A DNA stretch of 64,000 nt from JBBIII01 sp037446575. Its GTDB lineage: Bacteria; Bacteroidota; Ignavibacteria; UBA10030. Within the stretch, counting starts at the first letter, position 1, and each line of letters begins with the position of its first letter. The notes under the pieces are model-generated. The model did no database searches and was not told the DNA's origin. It saw nothing but the letters and a program-made list of their open reading frames with translations. The DNA lies in the NCBI GenBank assembly GCA_037446575.1, contig JBBIII010000004.1:36446-100445 (forward strand). Direction: 5' to 3'. This document shows positions 7,328 through 16,897 of this stretch, piece by piece. The translations under genes and the position numbers were made by a program.

Positions 7328-7467
7328 AGTTTGAATTTGAATGTTCTTTTTTCACTTTACTAAATTAATAAATTCTGAAACTTATAGCAATATTTACTTC
7401 TTATATAAAATTGCTCTCTTATCGCTCTTCTTGCTAATAGAAGGATTATTGCCTAAATTTTCCACTG

Positions 7468-10400
7468 ATGAAAAAGTTACTTATAATATTTTATTTATTA
7501 CTCATTCCTTTATTCATAGTTTTAGGGCAGGATTCAAAGGAAAATGCAGACTTCAAATTAGCGGTGAATCTCTATAAAGATAAGTTGTATGACCTTGCTT
7601 TAGAGCAATTCCAAACTTTTATTAGTCTTTATCCAAACACACCACAAGGAATTGAAGCCCGATTCTATCTCGGTTTAACACAATCAAAACTAAAAAAACA
7701 TGAAGATGCAAGAATAACATTTCAGAACTTTGCATTAACATATTCTGAAAACATCAAAGCTCCTGAAGCTTGGATGAATGTTGCAGAAGAATACGTTTTC
7801 CTGAAAAATTTTAGTGAAGCGGCATTAGCTTTTGAAAGAGTAAAAACTTTTCATCCGAAAAGTAAATTTGCCCCAATAGCATTATTAAAAGCGGCAGATT
7901 ATTATGAAAAAATTGGAGATAAATCGAATATTCGTCGTGTATTGAGAGTATTAACGCAAGAATATAGTACGCCTGAGGTGCTTCCTGCCCGATTGAGGCT
8001 TGCGGAATTATTTATTGCAGAAAATCAATTTGAACAAGCAAGAGCAGAAAGCAAGCGTACTGTTGATGCAACTAATGATTCGCAATTAAAATCGCGGGCA
8101 TTGGTATTATTAGCAAAGTCGTTAATTGGGTTAGGAAAAAATAATGACGCTGAGCTTGCAATATCGGAAGTAACAAAAAATTTCAAAAATTCTGCAAGTT
8201 ATCACGAAGCATTGTTTATGCTTGGTTCACTGAAAAATTTTGCAGGAAATTTGGATGAAGCAATGAAAGTTTGGCGAACGCTGGTTGACGATAGTTTAAA
8301 AGGGCCAAAACTATTGAGGCAAGACGCATTTATTGAAATGGCAGAAGCCAACATGCGTGTTCGCGATTTTTCGCGTGCATCGCATCTTTTTGAACGAGCC
8401 GCTGAAATAAAAGCAATGCGCAATAGAGAAGCTTTGTACAAAGCAGGAGTATCTGCTGAAAAAACCGGAGACTTAAGAAAAGCGGCGCAATTTTATTCAA
8501 AAGCCCTGCAAGACAGCTTGAATAATTTTGATTATAGAGCAATTTTAATTGGAGCGCTAAAAGCGGCAAAAATTACTGAAAATAATTCAGAAGTTGTTAA
8601 ACTTATAGAGCAGTACAGACTTCAATTTCCTTTAGATTACAATTTACCGCGAATATTAATAGAGGGCGCACAAATTGCTTTAAACAAACTTAATGCCGCC
8701 AACCTTGCAATTGATTATTGTGAAATGATAATTAAAAACTTTCCACAAAGTGAATGGGTTGACGATGCCACATTTCTGATAGGAATGGCGAAGAAGAAAA
8801 ATGCCGATGCTAATGGCGCAGTTGCAGTATTCGAAAGTTTGCAATATCGTTATCCAAGCAGTGAATTTATTCCGGAAATACAAAATCAAATTCGTTTAAT
8901 CAAAGCATTCGATAGAAGCGGTAAGGAAGAAAGCATCCAAAAACTTGCACTTTTAATTGGCGATGTAATTGCGCAAAAAACAAGAGGTGATCTTGCTTTC
9001 AGATTGGCTGAAATTTATTTTCACGACTTAAAAGATTATCAACTTGCAGCTCAACAATACACATCTGCGCTACAGTTAGATATTGAAGAATCATTGCGTA
9101 AAGATGCGTGGTTTAAACTTGCACAATCATTCGAATTGCTCGCGTTTTACGAGGGAGAAAAAAGCGAAATAGGAAAAGCTAATCTATTAAAAGCTATAGC
9201 TATATATGACTCGATCTCTATTAAATATCCTAATAGCGCATTATCTGAAAAATCTGTTGTTAACGCATTTATACATCGACTCAAACTAACTGATAAAGGC
9301 GATGAAATTCGTGCTTTAGGTACAGAATTTATTAATAAATCAACTGCAACGCAGGGCAGAGATTTAGCATTGCTTGCATTAGGAAATTCCTACTACCAAA
9401 CGAAGAATTACAAAGACGCAATTCCGATATATTTACTGATATTAAAAAATTTTCTCAGGAGCGAAAATTATCCATCTGCACAATATCAATTAGGAAAGTC
9501 GCTGGTTGAAGTAGCGTTAAAAGATTCAGCAGTAAAAGTTCTCGATACGTTTATTTCACAAAATCCGAATCATCCGCAAAGCGCAAAAGCAATATCTTGT
9601 TTAGCAAAATTTGCCGCCGATAGTGGAAATGTGGTGAAATCGCTTGAATATTATGATTTGCTTGAAAAACGTTACTTCTATAGTCGGGCTAGTGTTGATT
9701 TGGAAACTTTAAAAGCCGACGCATACTTTAATGTGGCTGATTATAAAAGAGCAATTGATTGGTATGTGAGAGCGTATGAAAAAATTAAAAATGATTTCTT
9801 TTTTACCAATATAGAACCGGAAGCTGAACGCAAAATAATATTTAAACTTGCTGTTTGCAACGAAAGGTTAAATAATAAGTCAGACGCAAAAAAATGGTAT
9901 GCAGAATATGTAACCCGAGATCAATCGACAGCGCAGGCTGGACAAGCTTATTATGCACTTGCTTCGATGGCAAAAGTAGAAAACGATGTAGATGCCGCCG
10001 CTAAATATTTACAAGAAGTGAGCCGGGTGTCGGTAATCTCAGGTGTAAAGAACGTTGCTGTTGCGGCTGAGACTGGAGATATGTTGTTTCGGAATGAAAA
10101 ATATTCCGAAGCCATACAGAAGTACAATGAAGCGATTACACAAACAAAAAATGATAGTATGATACAATATCTTCAGGCAAGAATTGTCGTTTCATATTTT
10201 AGATTAGATAACTTACTTGAAGCGGACAAAAGAGCAATGGATTTTTTAAAAGCAAATCCAAGAGCGAATGAATATGCCTCAGAATTCGAATTGGAACGAG
10301 GAAAGTTTCAGTTACGAAAAGATGATCTAACAAAAGCAAAAGAAAAATTTGAAATTGTAATCAAGAAGTATCCCAAATCAAAAGTTGTTCCGGAAGCATT

Positions 10401-11121
10401 TCTGTGGTTGGCTCGTGTGCATGAACTTGATCAAAAGATTCCTGTAGCTGTTCAAGTTTATGATTCGTTAATTCGGTTATTTCCGAAAGACGCAATAATT
10501 CCGCGGGCAAGGTTAAATCTTGGTAATGCGTATTATTATCTTGAACAATGGGATGCGGCTTCTAGGCAATATAGGGCAATAGTAGAAAACGAACAGCTTT
10601 CTCCGGATTTAGTGCCGTCAGCAATGAGCAATTTAATTATGACTTACAAAGAAATGGAAATGTTTGATGGCGCGTTAGAATTGACTAGAAAATATATAGA
10701 GCGTTTTCCGGACGCGCAAGATTTAATTGACAAGAAAATAGATATTGGCGTGCTTTACCAAAAATTGGGATTTTATGGTCAATCAATATTTCAACTTCAA
10801 AGTCTAATAGAAGCCGGTAATTTCGATCTTGAAGCGGAATTAAGATATTATATAGGAGAAGCACATTTTTACAAAGGGGATTATCAACAAGCAATTCTCG
10901 AATTTCTCAAAGTTCCATATTTAGTAACGAAGCTTAGTAAAGTTGATTGGATATCAACGTCGTATTATATGGCGGGTCAATCTTATGAAAAAATGTCGAA
11001 ATACGATCAAGCTATAACAATGTATAAGCAAATTATAGAGAGAAAAGAAACCGATGTTCAATTTAAAACAGCGGCGCAAAAAGAAATTGACAGAGTGAAG
11101 ACTATATTGGGAAAAAAATAA
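7468..11121 (+). CDS. Giant secreted tetratricopeptide-repeat protein
   Basis: The protein has 1217 residues with a signal peptide (1-20, ending IVLGQ). The rest is made almost entirely of TPR-like helical pairs, with recurring patterns such as A-x-x-x-Y/F and YPxS/P ends (for example FISLYPNT, RYPSSE, KKYPKSK, RLFPKD), which resembles the BamD/CpoB (YbgF) class. It is probably periplasmic and serves as a scaffold for envelope proteins or cell-wall assembly. The 12-base gap to the next gene implies cotranscription with it. The next genes, obg and the cell-wall synthase PBP1A, do not themselves settle its role. The function remains open; the repeat fold is certain. Confidence 0.85.
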   Translation: MKKLLIIFYLLLIPLFIVLGQDSKENADFKLAVNLYKDKLYDLALEQFQTFISLYPNTPQGIEARFYLGLTQSKLKKHEDARITFQNFALTYSENIKAPEAWMNVAEEYVFLKNFSEAALAFERVKTFHPKSKFAPIALLKAADYYEKIGDKSNIRRVLRVLTQEYSTPEVLPARLRLAELFIAENQFEQARAESKRTVDATNDSQLKSRALVLLAKSLIGLGKNNDAELAISEVTKNFKNSASYHEALFMLGSLKNFAGNLDEAMKVWRTLVDDSLKGPKLLRQDAFIEMAEANMRVRDFSRASHLFERAAEIKAMRNREALYKAGVSAEKTGDLRKAAQFYSKALQDSLNNFDYRAILIGALKAAKITENNSEVVKLIEQYRLQFPLDYNLPRILIEGAQIALNKLNAANLAIDYCEMIIKNFPQSEWVDDATFLIGMAKKKNADANGAVAVFESLQYRYPSSEFIPEIQNQIRLIKAFDRSGKEESIQKLALLIGDVIAQKTRGDLAFRLAEIYFHDLKDYQLAAQQYTSALQLDIEESLRKDAWFKLAQSFELLAFYEGEKSEIGKANLLKAIAIYDSISIKYPNSALSEKSVVNAFIHRLKLTDKGDEIRALGTEFINKSTATQGRDLALLALGNSYYQTKNYKDAIPIYLLILKNFLRSENYPSAQYQLGKSLVEVALKDSAVKVLDTFISQNPNHPQSAKAISCLAKFAADSGNVVKSLEYYDLLEKRYFYSRASVDLETLKADAYFNVADYKRAIDWYVRAYEKIKNDFFFTNIEPEAERKIIFKLAVCNERLNNKSDAKKWYAEYVTRDQSTAQAGQAYYALASMAKVENDVDAAAKYLQEVSRVSVISGVKNVAVAAETGDMLFRNEKYSEAIQKYNEAITQTKNDSMIQYLQARIVVSYFRLDNLLEADKRAMDFLKANPRANEYASEFELERGKFQLRKDDLTKAKEKFEIVIKKYPKSKVVPEAFLWLARVHELDQKIPVAVQVYDSLIRLFPKDAIIPRARLNLGNAYYYLEQWDAASRQYRAIVENEQLSPDLVPSAMSNLIMTYKEMEMFDGALELTRKYIERFPDAQDLIDKKIDIGVLYQKLGFYGQSIFQLQSLIEAGNFDLEAELRYYIGEAHFYKGDYQQAILEFLKVPYLVTKLSKVDWISTSYYMAGQSYEKMSKYDQAITMYKQIIERKETDVQFKTAAQKEIDRVKTILGKK

Positions 11122-11133
11122 CTAGACTTTCAT

Positions 11134-12408
11134 ATGGGATATATTTTTGAAGCAGAGATAGACGCAATTATTCATTCAGTTCGCATAAAAACTATTGGCG
11201 AAGAAGATGAGATTACACTTAAGAAAACTCTTAATGCTAAAATTCATCCTGCTATTAAGGCATATTTTAAAGCCGAGGTTGAAAAGATGCTCGAATTGGA
11301 ACGAGGTTTAGAGTATCGTTCGAAAAAATTTCCTTATTCACTCCCTGAAGTTAAAAGTCTTGAACGGCAAATAGATTTGCTTTTAATTCAGAATTACCAT
11401 TTTAACAAACAAGAGTTTGAAACCTTGTTAGACGAGTCGGTTCATTTCCAGTTTAATTATCTTTGCAGGCCTCAATGGACGTTGATGAATTTTATTATTG
11501 GCGAACAGCGAAGAATATCCACTTCTGTAATTGAGAAACGATTGAAATATACTGTCGATTATGCGTATTTTTCTGAGTTAATTAAACGATATATAATAGA
11601 GCATGGGTTAGCGGAAATTACTTATGAGGAATTTAAATCCATAATAGAAAAAATAGATTGCGAGGTAATTGCTCAACATTCAAATATTGAATTAGCAAAT
11701 ATGACTCGAGCTTTATTCGATTTTGTAGAATCAGGCAAAATGACGCCTCAAACAGAATTCGAACAACAAACACTTCCCATTAACGCAGCAATAGTTTTTT
11801 TTGAAGACAAAAAATTAGACGATATTCGATTAAGATTAGAATTCGAACGGGATCGCAATCGTGTATTACAATTAACTGCAGAGCGATTAGCTGAAATAAT
11901 AGAAATAGTAAAAACGGAAAGAGAAGTATTAGAAAGCGAGTCAACGTCAAAACAACCAATTATAATGGAGGAAAATAAACCAATCAATAAGGATGAGTTA
12001 ATCTTTGAGACAGCGGAAGTCGATGTTAAGACAAATATGATCTCGAAGAGCGCAGAAGAAAATTTGGTAGTTAAAGAGGTGTTCAACCAAGATGAAAAGG
12101 CGCCTAAATTAGTTTTTGGAGAGGATGACGAGAAATATTTTATATCGGCTCAGGGAATTAGTCAAAAAGAGATACAAGGCTTGTTTTCAAATTCTGAACG
12201 TAAGATTTTGGTAAAGAAAATTTTTTATGATGAAGAACCTGCGCTTGATGCAATAATTACAGAAATTAGTCTGCAACAAAATTGGAAACAAGCGGCGGTT
12301 ATTTTAGACACTCTTTTTGTAACAAATAAAGTTGATCCTTTTTCTGAGGTCGCGGTGCTGTTTACAGATAAGTTGTTTACGCTTTTTAAAAATATAAATA
12401 AATCGTAA
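11134..12408 (+). CDS. Unrecognised protein partnered with the TPR gene
   Basis: This 424-residue protein has no signal peptide. The first half (about 1-220) is mostly helical, with charged, evenly spaced residues, and contains RPQWTLMNFI and YFSELIKRYI. The middle (about 240-310) is Glu/Lys-rich and of low complexity. A last folded part (about 320-424) includes EDDEKYFISAQGISQ and LLQQNWKQAAVILDTLF-like segments. I do not recognise a family. The close spacing after the TPR gene (12 bases) suggests a shared function; it may be a cytosolic partner or regulator. A copy of the dispersed repeat follows it. Confidence 0.7.
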   Translation: MGYIFEAEIDAIIHSVRIKTIGEEDEITLKKTLNAKIHPAIKAYFKAEVEKMLELERGLEYRSKKFPYSLPEVKSLERQIDLLLIQNYHFNKQEFETLLDESVHFQFNYLCRPQWTLMNFIIGEQRRISTSVIEKRLKYTVDYAYFSELIKRYIIEHGLAEITYEEFKSIIEKIDCEVIAQHSNIELANMTRALFDFVESGKMTPQTEFEQQTLPINAAIVFFEDKKLDDIRLRLEFERDRNRVLQLTAERLAEIIEIVKTEREVLESESTSKQPIIMEENKPINKDELIFETAEVDVKTNMISKSAEENLVVKEVFNQDEKAPKLVFGEDDEKYFISAQGISQKEIQGLFSNSERKILVKKIFYDEEPALDAIITEISLQQNWKQAAVILDTLFVTNKVDPFSEVAVLFTDKLFTLFKNINKS

Positions 12409-12426
12409 TAACTCGGTGAGACCATC

Positions 12427-12612
12427 GTAAAGAAAAGCATAGCACGCAGAATACACAGATGAAACAAGATTAAGGCCGATTTTGTGTCTGTGAGCATCAT
12501 GTACTTTTTCTGTGCTTGTCCAATCGGGGTTTTCATTGTTCTTGAATTTCATAATTGTGTACGCTTTTCTACGAGAACAATTGTATCTAAAATTAATTTG
12601 CCGAGTAATTAC
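12427..12612. repeat. Dispersed intergenic repeat, copy B
   Basis: These 186 bases are the second copy of the 6147-6330 repeat, in the same orientation, ending 32 bases before obg. Overlapping reading frames are not conserved between the copies, so it is not coding. Words such as ACACAGATGAAAC and TTTTGTGTCTGTGAGC recall the short-word intergenic repeats seen elsewhere in this window. Confidence 0.7.
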
Positions 12613-12644
12613 AATAAATCAATATAAGGTATAACCAATATTAT

Positions 12645-13655
12645 ATGCATTTTATTGACGAAGCAAGAATTGTTGTAAAAGCCGGCAATGGTGGCAACGG
12701 ATGTATAAGCTTCCGACATGAAAAATTTGTCCCAAAGGGAGGTCCGGATGGTGGTAACGGCGGCAAGGGAGGGAATGTAATCATTCGGGCAAACCGGCAA
12801 TTAAACACTTTGCTTGATTTTAAGTACAAAAGGCATTATCAAGCAGAGCGTGGAGAAAACGGACGTGGAAAAAATCAGGAGGGGAAATCGGGTAAAGATG
12901 AAATTATAAAAGTTCCCTGCGGCACGCTTATTAAGGATTCAAATAAAGGGAAAGTTATTGCCGACTTAACAATAGATGGAGATGAAATAATTATTGCACG
13001 CGGAGGTAAAGGGGGACGCGGAAATGGAGAATTTGCAACATCAACTAATCAAGCCCCTCGATTTGCTGAACCTGGAATTATTGGCGAATGGCGAGAACTT
13101 ATTCTTGAACTCAAATTGTTGGCAGATATAGGACTTGTTGGATTTCCTAATGCAGGTAAATCTACATTAATTTCTGTCATTTCAGCCGCTAAACCTAAAA
13201 TAGCCGATTACCCATTCACTACGCTTAATCCACATCTTGGATTAGTGAGATATGCAGAAGGTAAAAGTTTCATTGTAGCAGATATCCCTGGTATAATAGA
13301 AGGGGCGCATGAAGGCAAAGGGTTAGGCATCCAATTTATCCGGCATATAGAACGGACAAAAATTCTAGTTTTCCTAATAGAATCTGTTAGCGAAGATCCA
13401 AAAAATGATTTTAAGATTTTATTGAATGAACTTTTTTCTTACAATCCATCGGTAGCAAAAAAGAAAAAAATTGTAGCTCTAACAAAACTTGATATAGCTG
13501 ATGATATTTGTAAAAAGAAGATTGCTAAAATCAAATTTGGCAGAGGTGTAAAAACTATTCAAATTTCAGCGGTTACCGGTATTGGAATACAGAATTTATT
13601 AGATGCAATGTGGAGTGCATTGGACAAGAAAAAAGGCAACAAGAAAGAGAATTAA
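12645..13655 (+). CDS. obg: GTPase Obg/CgtA
   Basis: The Gly-rich Obg fold occupies residues 1-158 (FVPKGGPDGGNGGKGGNVI type). The GTPase domain follows: G1 GFPNAGKST, G2 DYPFTTL, G3 DIPGIIEGAHEGKGLG, and G4 TKLD. Length (336) is typical of the core protein without the optional C-terminal domain. Obg binds GTP and ppGpp, acts in 50S ribosome assembly and couples growth to stress. Start ATG is fixed by the conserved MHFIDEA. It converges on the PBP1A gene across 18 bases. Confidence 0.97.
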   Translation: MHFIDEARIVVKAGNGGNGCISFRHEKFVPKGGPDGGNGGKGGNVIIRANRQLNTLLDFKYKRHYQAERGENGRGKNQEGKSGKDEIIKVPCGTLIKDSNKGKVIADLTIDGDEIIIARGGKGGRGNGEFATSTNQAPRFAEPGIIGEWRELILELKLLADIGLVGFPNAGKSTLISVISAAKPKIADYPFTTLNPHLGLVRYAEGKSFIVADIPGIIEGAHEGKGLGIQFIRHIERTKILVFLIESVSEDPKNDFKILLNELFSYNPSVAKKKKIVALTKLDIADDICKKKIAKIKFGRGVKTIQISAVTGIGIQNLLDAMWSALDKKKGNKKEN

Positions 13656-13673
13656 TAACTTTAGTATAATTAC

Positions 13674-15989
13674 TTACCAATTAATTTTACTTTTTTTGCG
13701 AATAGTTTCTTCTTCTTTTAATTGATTCCAATCTATTGAGGTATGTTTGTCGCAAAGACTTATCGTGTACTTAGAATTAAAAATCTCGGTAGTTTTTTCA
13801 GGGCAAAATTCCCGCGCTTTTTTCTTGGTTTCGACACATATTGTGTCTGAAATAATTCCTGCTGGCTGATTAAAATACTCGACAGAAAGATTTAAAGATG
13901 GGTCTTCATAGACTTTTTGCATAAACCTGCCAAAAATAGGGGCAGCCGCTCTGCCGCCTTGTCCGTCGGAGCTTTTGAAACGAATCCGAGGTTCATCGAA
14001 ACCTACCCAAACGCCGGCAACTAAATGCGGTGTAAATCCGATAAACCATGCGTCTGCATAGTCGTTTGTTGTACCAGTTTTTCCAGCGCATACGCCATTA
14101 AAGAATGACCGCACTCCGCGTGTAGCAGTTCCGCCGTTAACAACGCCTTTTAATAAATCGGTCATAAGATATGATGTTTCTTTGCTTAGCACTTCTTTTT
14201 TTGTTGGAGCTTTTTCTTCTAATAAATTTCCATTTTTATCTTCTATGCGCAGAATGGAAGTTGGACTCACAAGCACACCTTCGTTTGCAAACACACCGTA
14301 CGCTGATGTTAATTCGAGAGGACTTACCTCTACAGTGCCGAGAGCTATTGATTCATAAGGTGGAATTCTGGATATAATTCCCATTCTTCTAGCGTATTCT
14401 GATACTTGCTTGGCGGGCGCAATTTCAAGTATAACACGCACTGTAACAAGATTAATAGAAAGCTTCAAAGCATTTCTGAGTGTGTATTTCCCTCCAATGC
14501 TTTTATCATAATTTTCTGGGGACCAACGTGTACCATCAGGCATTGGAATTGTAACAGGTTGATTCAGAACTTCATAACAAACCGGATAACCATTATCGAG
14601 CGCAACCGTGTAGACAAATGGTTTAAAAGCTGAGCCAGGTTGACGACGAATTTGTATTACGTGATTTATACCATATTTAAATGTTCTATAATTGCGTCCG
14701 CCCACCATCGCTTTTATATGCCCCGTATGCGGATCAATTACCACAAAACCAACTTCAATTGTTTGCGCAACTTTTTTAATCGAATCGATAAAAGCTTTGC
14801 TGTTAAGTAAATATTGTCTGATGCTATCCTGTATTTTAGAATTCCTTGATTTTTTATAATCTTCGTAATCTAATATAGATTTGTTAATAACGTCCTTCAA
14901 TAATTCAGGTTGATCGTCCCAAATCCATGTTGCATCGAAAGTTTGTTGATAGTTTTTTAAATGTTCTTCGACTGCTTCTATTGCATATCGTTGCATTCTG
15001 CTGTCAATAGAAGTATAGATATTTAATCCGTCTCGGTAAATGTTGAAATCATTTAATTCCGCTTTTTTTAATAATTGTCGCCTTGTCCATTCAACGAAAT
15101 GTGGAGCGATGCCGGAATTAAATTCGGATTCAGCAAATTTAAAATTTAAAGTATCAGAACGTACTTTTTCCGCCAATTCGTCTGTTAGAAATCCCTCTTT
15201 TACCATTTGAGATATAACAATATCGCGCCTATTTAAAGAGCGGTCTAAATGCTGAGTTGGATCGTAATAATTAGGACCTTTTAGCATCCCAATTAAAAGA
15301 GTATATTCGGGGGGTGTCAAATCAAACGCTGATTTACCGAAGTATGTCCGAGCCGCCGATTCAATTCCGTATGAATTTTTTCCAAAGAAGGCAACATTTA
15401 AATAAAGTTCTATAATCTCATTTTTTGTGAAATTGCGCTCTATTTGGACTGACGTAATAAACTCGCGTATCTTCCTCGTTATTTTATCGAATAGCGATTC
15501 GTTCTTACTTTGAAGTTTATATAGATTACGTGCAAGTTGTTGAGTTATAGTGCTGGCGCCTGCTTGACGAAAAGTAATTAAATTTATTACCATTTGTCGA
15601 ACAAAACGTGGTAAATTTACCCCCCAATGTTTGTAAAAATTTTTATCTTCGGTAGCTATTAGTCCTTTTATTAATCCTTCTGGAAGTTTATCTAAAGTAA
15701 TACGCGTTCGGTTTTTATACGCAAACTGATCCAGCACTTCACCATCTACTGAATATACCTTAGTTGCAAGTTCTGGCCTCGGATTTTCTAATTGATCAAG
15801 AGTTGGTAATCCGTTAATGATGTAAACAGAATACCAAGATAAAAGCATTACAAATATAAAAATCCCGCTATAAAGAAAGGGGTGTTTCCATGTAAAAATA
15901 TTTCTTCTGCGCTTCATGTGTAAGTGTCGATATTCTGGATCGTTAAAATATCGTTCCATTTCATCTGAACTAAATTTCTTGTTTGCCAT
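13674..15989 (-). CDS. Penicillin-binding protein 1A, bifunctional cell-wall synthase
   Basis: A single N-terminal membrane anchor (about 37-57) leads into a GT51 glycosyltransferase domain with the catalytic Glu in ATEDKNFYKHWG (about 114) and QAGASTITQQLARN. The transpeptidase domain follows with SAFK (453-456), SIN (511-513) and KTGT (637-640). The protein polymerises lipid II and cross-links peptides at the outer face of the inner membrane; it is the target of beta-lactams. Length 771 fits class A PBPs. The next gene downstream on the strand is obg in opposite direction, and lpxH lies upstream with a 23-base gap, so lpxH and this gene probably form an envelope operon. Confidence 0.95.
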   Translation of the reverse strand: MANKKFSSDEMERYFNDPEYRHLHMKRRRNIFTWKHPFLYSGIFIFVMLLSWYSVYIINGLPTLDQLENPRPELATKVYSVDGEVLDQFAYKNRTRITLDKLPEGLIKGLIATEDKNFYKHWGVNLPRFVRQMVINLITFRQAGASTITQQLARNLYKLQSKNESLFDKITRKIREFITSVQIERNFTKNEIIELYLNVAFFGKNSYGIESAARTYFGKSAFDLTPPEYTLLIGMLKGPNYYDPTQHLDRSLNRRDIVISQMVKEGFLTDELAEKVRSDTLNFKFAESEFNSGIAPHFVEWTRRQLLKKAELNDFNIYRDGLNIYTSIDSRMQRYAIEAVEEHLKNYQQTFDATWIWDDQPELLKDVINKSILDYEDYKKSRNSKIQDSIRQYLLNSKAFIDSIKKVAQTIEVGFVVIDPHTGHIKAMVGGRNYRTFKYGINHVIQIRRQPGSAFKPFVYTVALDNGYPVCYEVLNQPVTIPMPDGTRWSPENYDKSIGGKYTLRNALKLSINLVTVRVILEIAPAKQVSEYARRMGIISRIPPYESIALGTVEVSPLELTSAYGVFANEGVLVSPTSILRIEDKNGNLLEEKAPTKKEVLSKETSYLMTDLLKGVVNGGTATRGVRSFFNGVCAGKTGTTNDYADAWFIGFTPHLVAGVWVGFDEPRIRFKSSDGQGGRAAAPIFGRFMQKVYEDPSLNLSVEYFNQPAGIISDTICVETKKKAREFCPEKTTEIFNSKYTISLCDKHTSIDWNQLKEEETIRKKSKINW

Positions 15990-16012
15990 TATGGTTAAAT
16001 AATTTTAAAAAA

Positions 16013-16774
16013 TTATTTCGTCCATTTTTTTAATTCAATTTTTTTGCCGTCAAAAACCGCGTATGTGTTTTCAAGAATCCAGTTGCCAAGATTTATATAA
16101 GCACCGGCGCCAAATTTTTTGTGACAAGATTTATGGTTATGGCCCATTACCACAAAATCAAATCCCTCATTAATTTTTTGAGCCGCAAAATTAAACATTC
16201 CATCACCTTCAAAAGTTCTTTTGTTCGTATAACGGCGGCTTGTACGTGATGACCATCGAGCTATACTGCCAGTAATATCTGGATGAATAAGAGAAAATAA
16301 AAAAATGTTGATTTTACTGCGCAATATAAGTTTGAGCGTTTTATAACCAAAATCGTCTTTTAGCAGTCCATCGCCATGATGAATGAGAAATCGCTTGCCA
16401 TAAATTTCTGTTTCAATCGGGTCTAAGTGTATTTCCATTCCAAGTTCTTTATAAAAATAATTTTTCACCCAAAAATCGTGATTGCCAGCGATAAAAAAAA
16501 TCCTAATTCCTATATCAGTTAATTCCGCAATTTTTGTAAGAATTCTAAAAAATTTTTTTGGCACAACCGATTTGTATTCAAACCAATAATCAAATAAATC
16601 ACCCACAATATATAATTGCTCGGCGTCTCGCTTAATAGAATCTAAGAATCGAATAATTCGCAATTCTTTAAGTCGCTCTTCCTCGTCGGAGCCAATGCCA
16701 AGGTGAGCGTCTGAAAAAAAATAAATTTTCTTTCGGTTCACTTTTATTTTATGAATAAATTTCTTTTTTACCAT
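16013..16774 (-). CDS. lpxH: UDP-2,3-diacylglucosamine pyrophosphatase (LpxH-like)
   Basis: A calcineurin-like metallophosphatase fold shows its metal ligands in sequence: FFSDAHLG, VGDLFDYW, AGNHDFW, HHGDG, and the final MGHNHK. The pattern DAHLG...GDxxDxW...GNHD matches LpxH, which hydrolyses UDP-2,3-diacylglucosamine to lipid X and UMP in lipid A synthesis at the inner-membrane face. Together with the Omp85 protein this indicates a lipopolysaccharide-bearing outer membrane. The upstream gap to fni is divergent, about 120 bases. LpxG-type relatives exist, but the length (253) fits LpxH. Confidence 0.85.
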   Translation of the reverse strand: MVKKKFIHKIKVNRKKIYFFSDAHLGIGSDEEERLKELRIIRFLDSIKRDAEQLYIVGDLFDYWFEYKSVVPKKFFRILTKIAELTDIGIRIFFIAGNHDFWVKNYFYKELGMEIHLDPIETEIYGKRFLIHHGDGLLKDDFGYKTLKLILRSKINIFLFSLIHPDITGSIARWSSRTSRRYTNKRTFEGDGMFNFAAQKINEGFDFVVMGHNHKSCHKKFGAGAYINLGNWILENTYAVFDGKKIELKKWTK

Positions 16775-16897
16775 TAAAAATAATCCTTACAATTTATTAG
16801 ATACCGAAAAATTGAAGGAAAATCAAGAAATACAAGCTCATATATAACCTTGCATCTCGGAACCTATTTCTTTATTATTCAATCGGAAAAATTGCAA

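Noticed and set aside
12304..12552. Minus-strand frames of 82 and 103 residues over the end of the 424-residue gene
   Set aside because: They are antisense to a coding region and to the dispersed repeat; the frames are not kept in the second repeat copy.
16850..16897. TTG start for fni 48 bases upstream
   Set aside because: The added residues do not match family members, and the ATG at 16898 sits at the family N-terminus.
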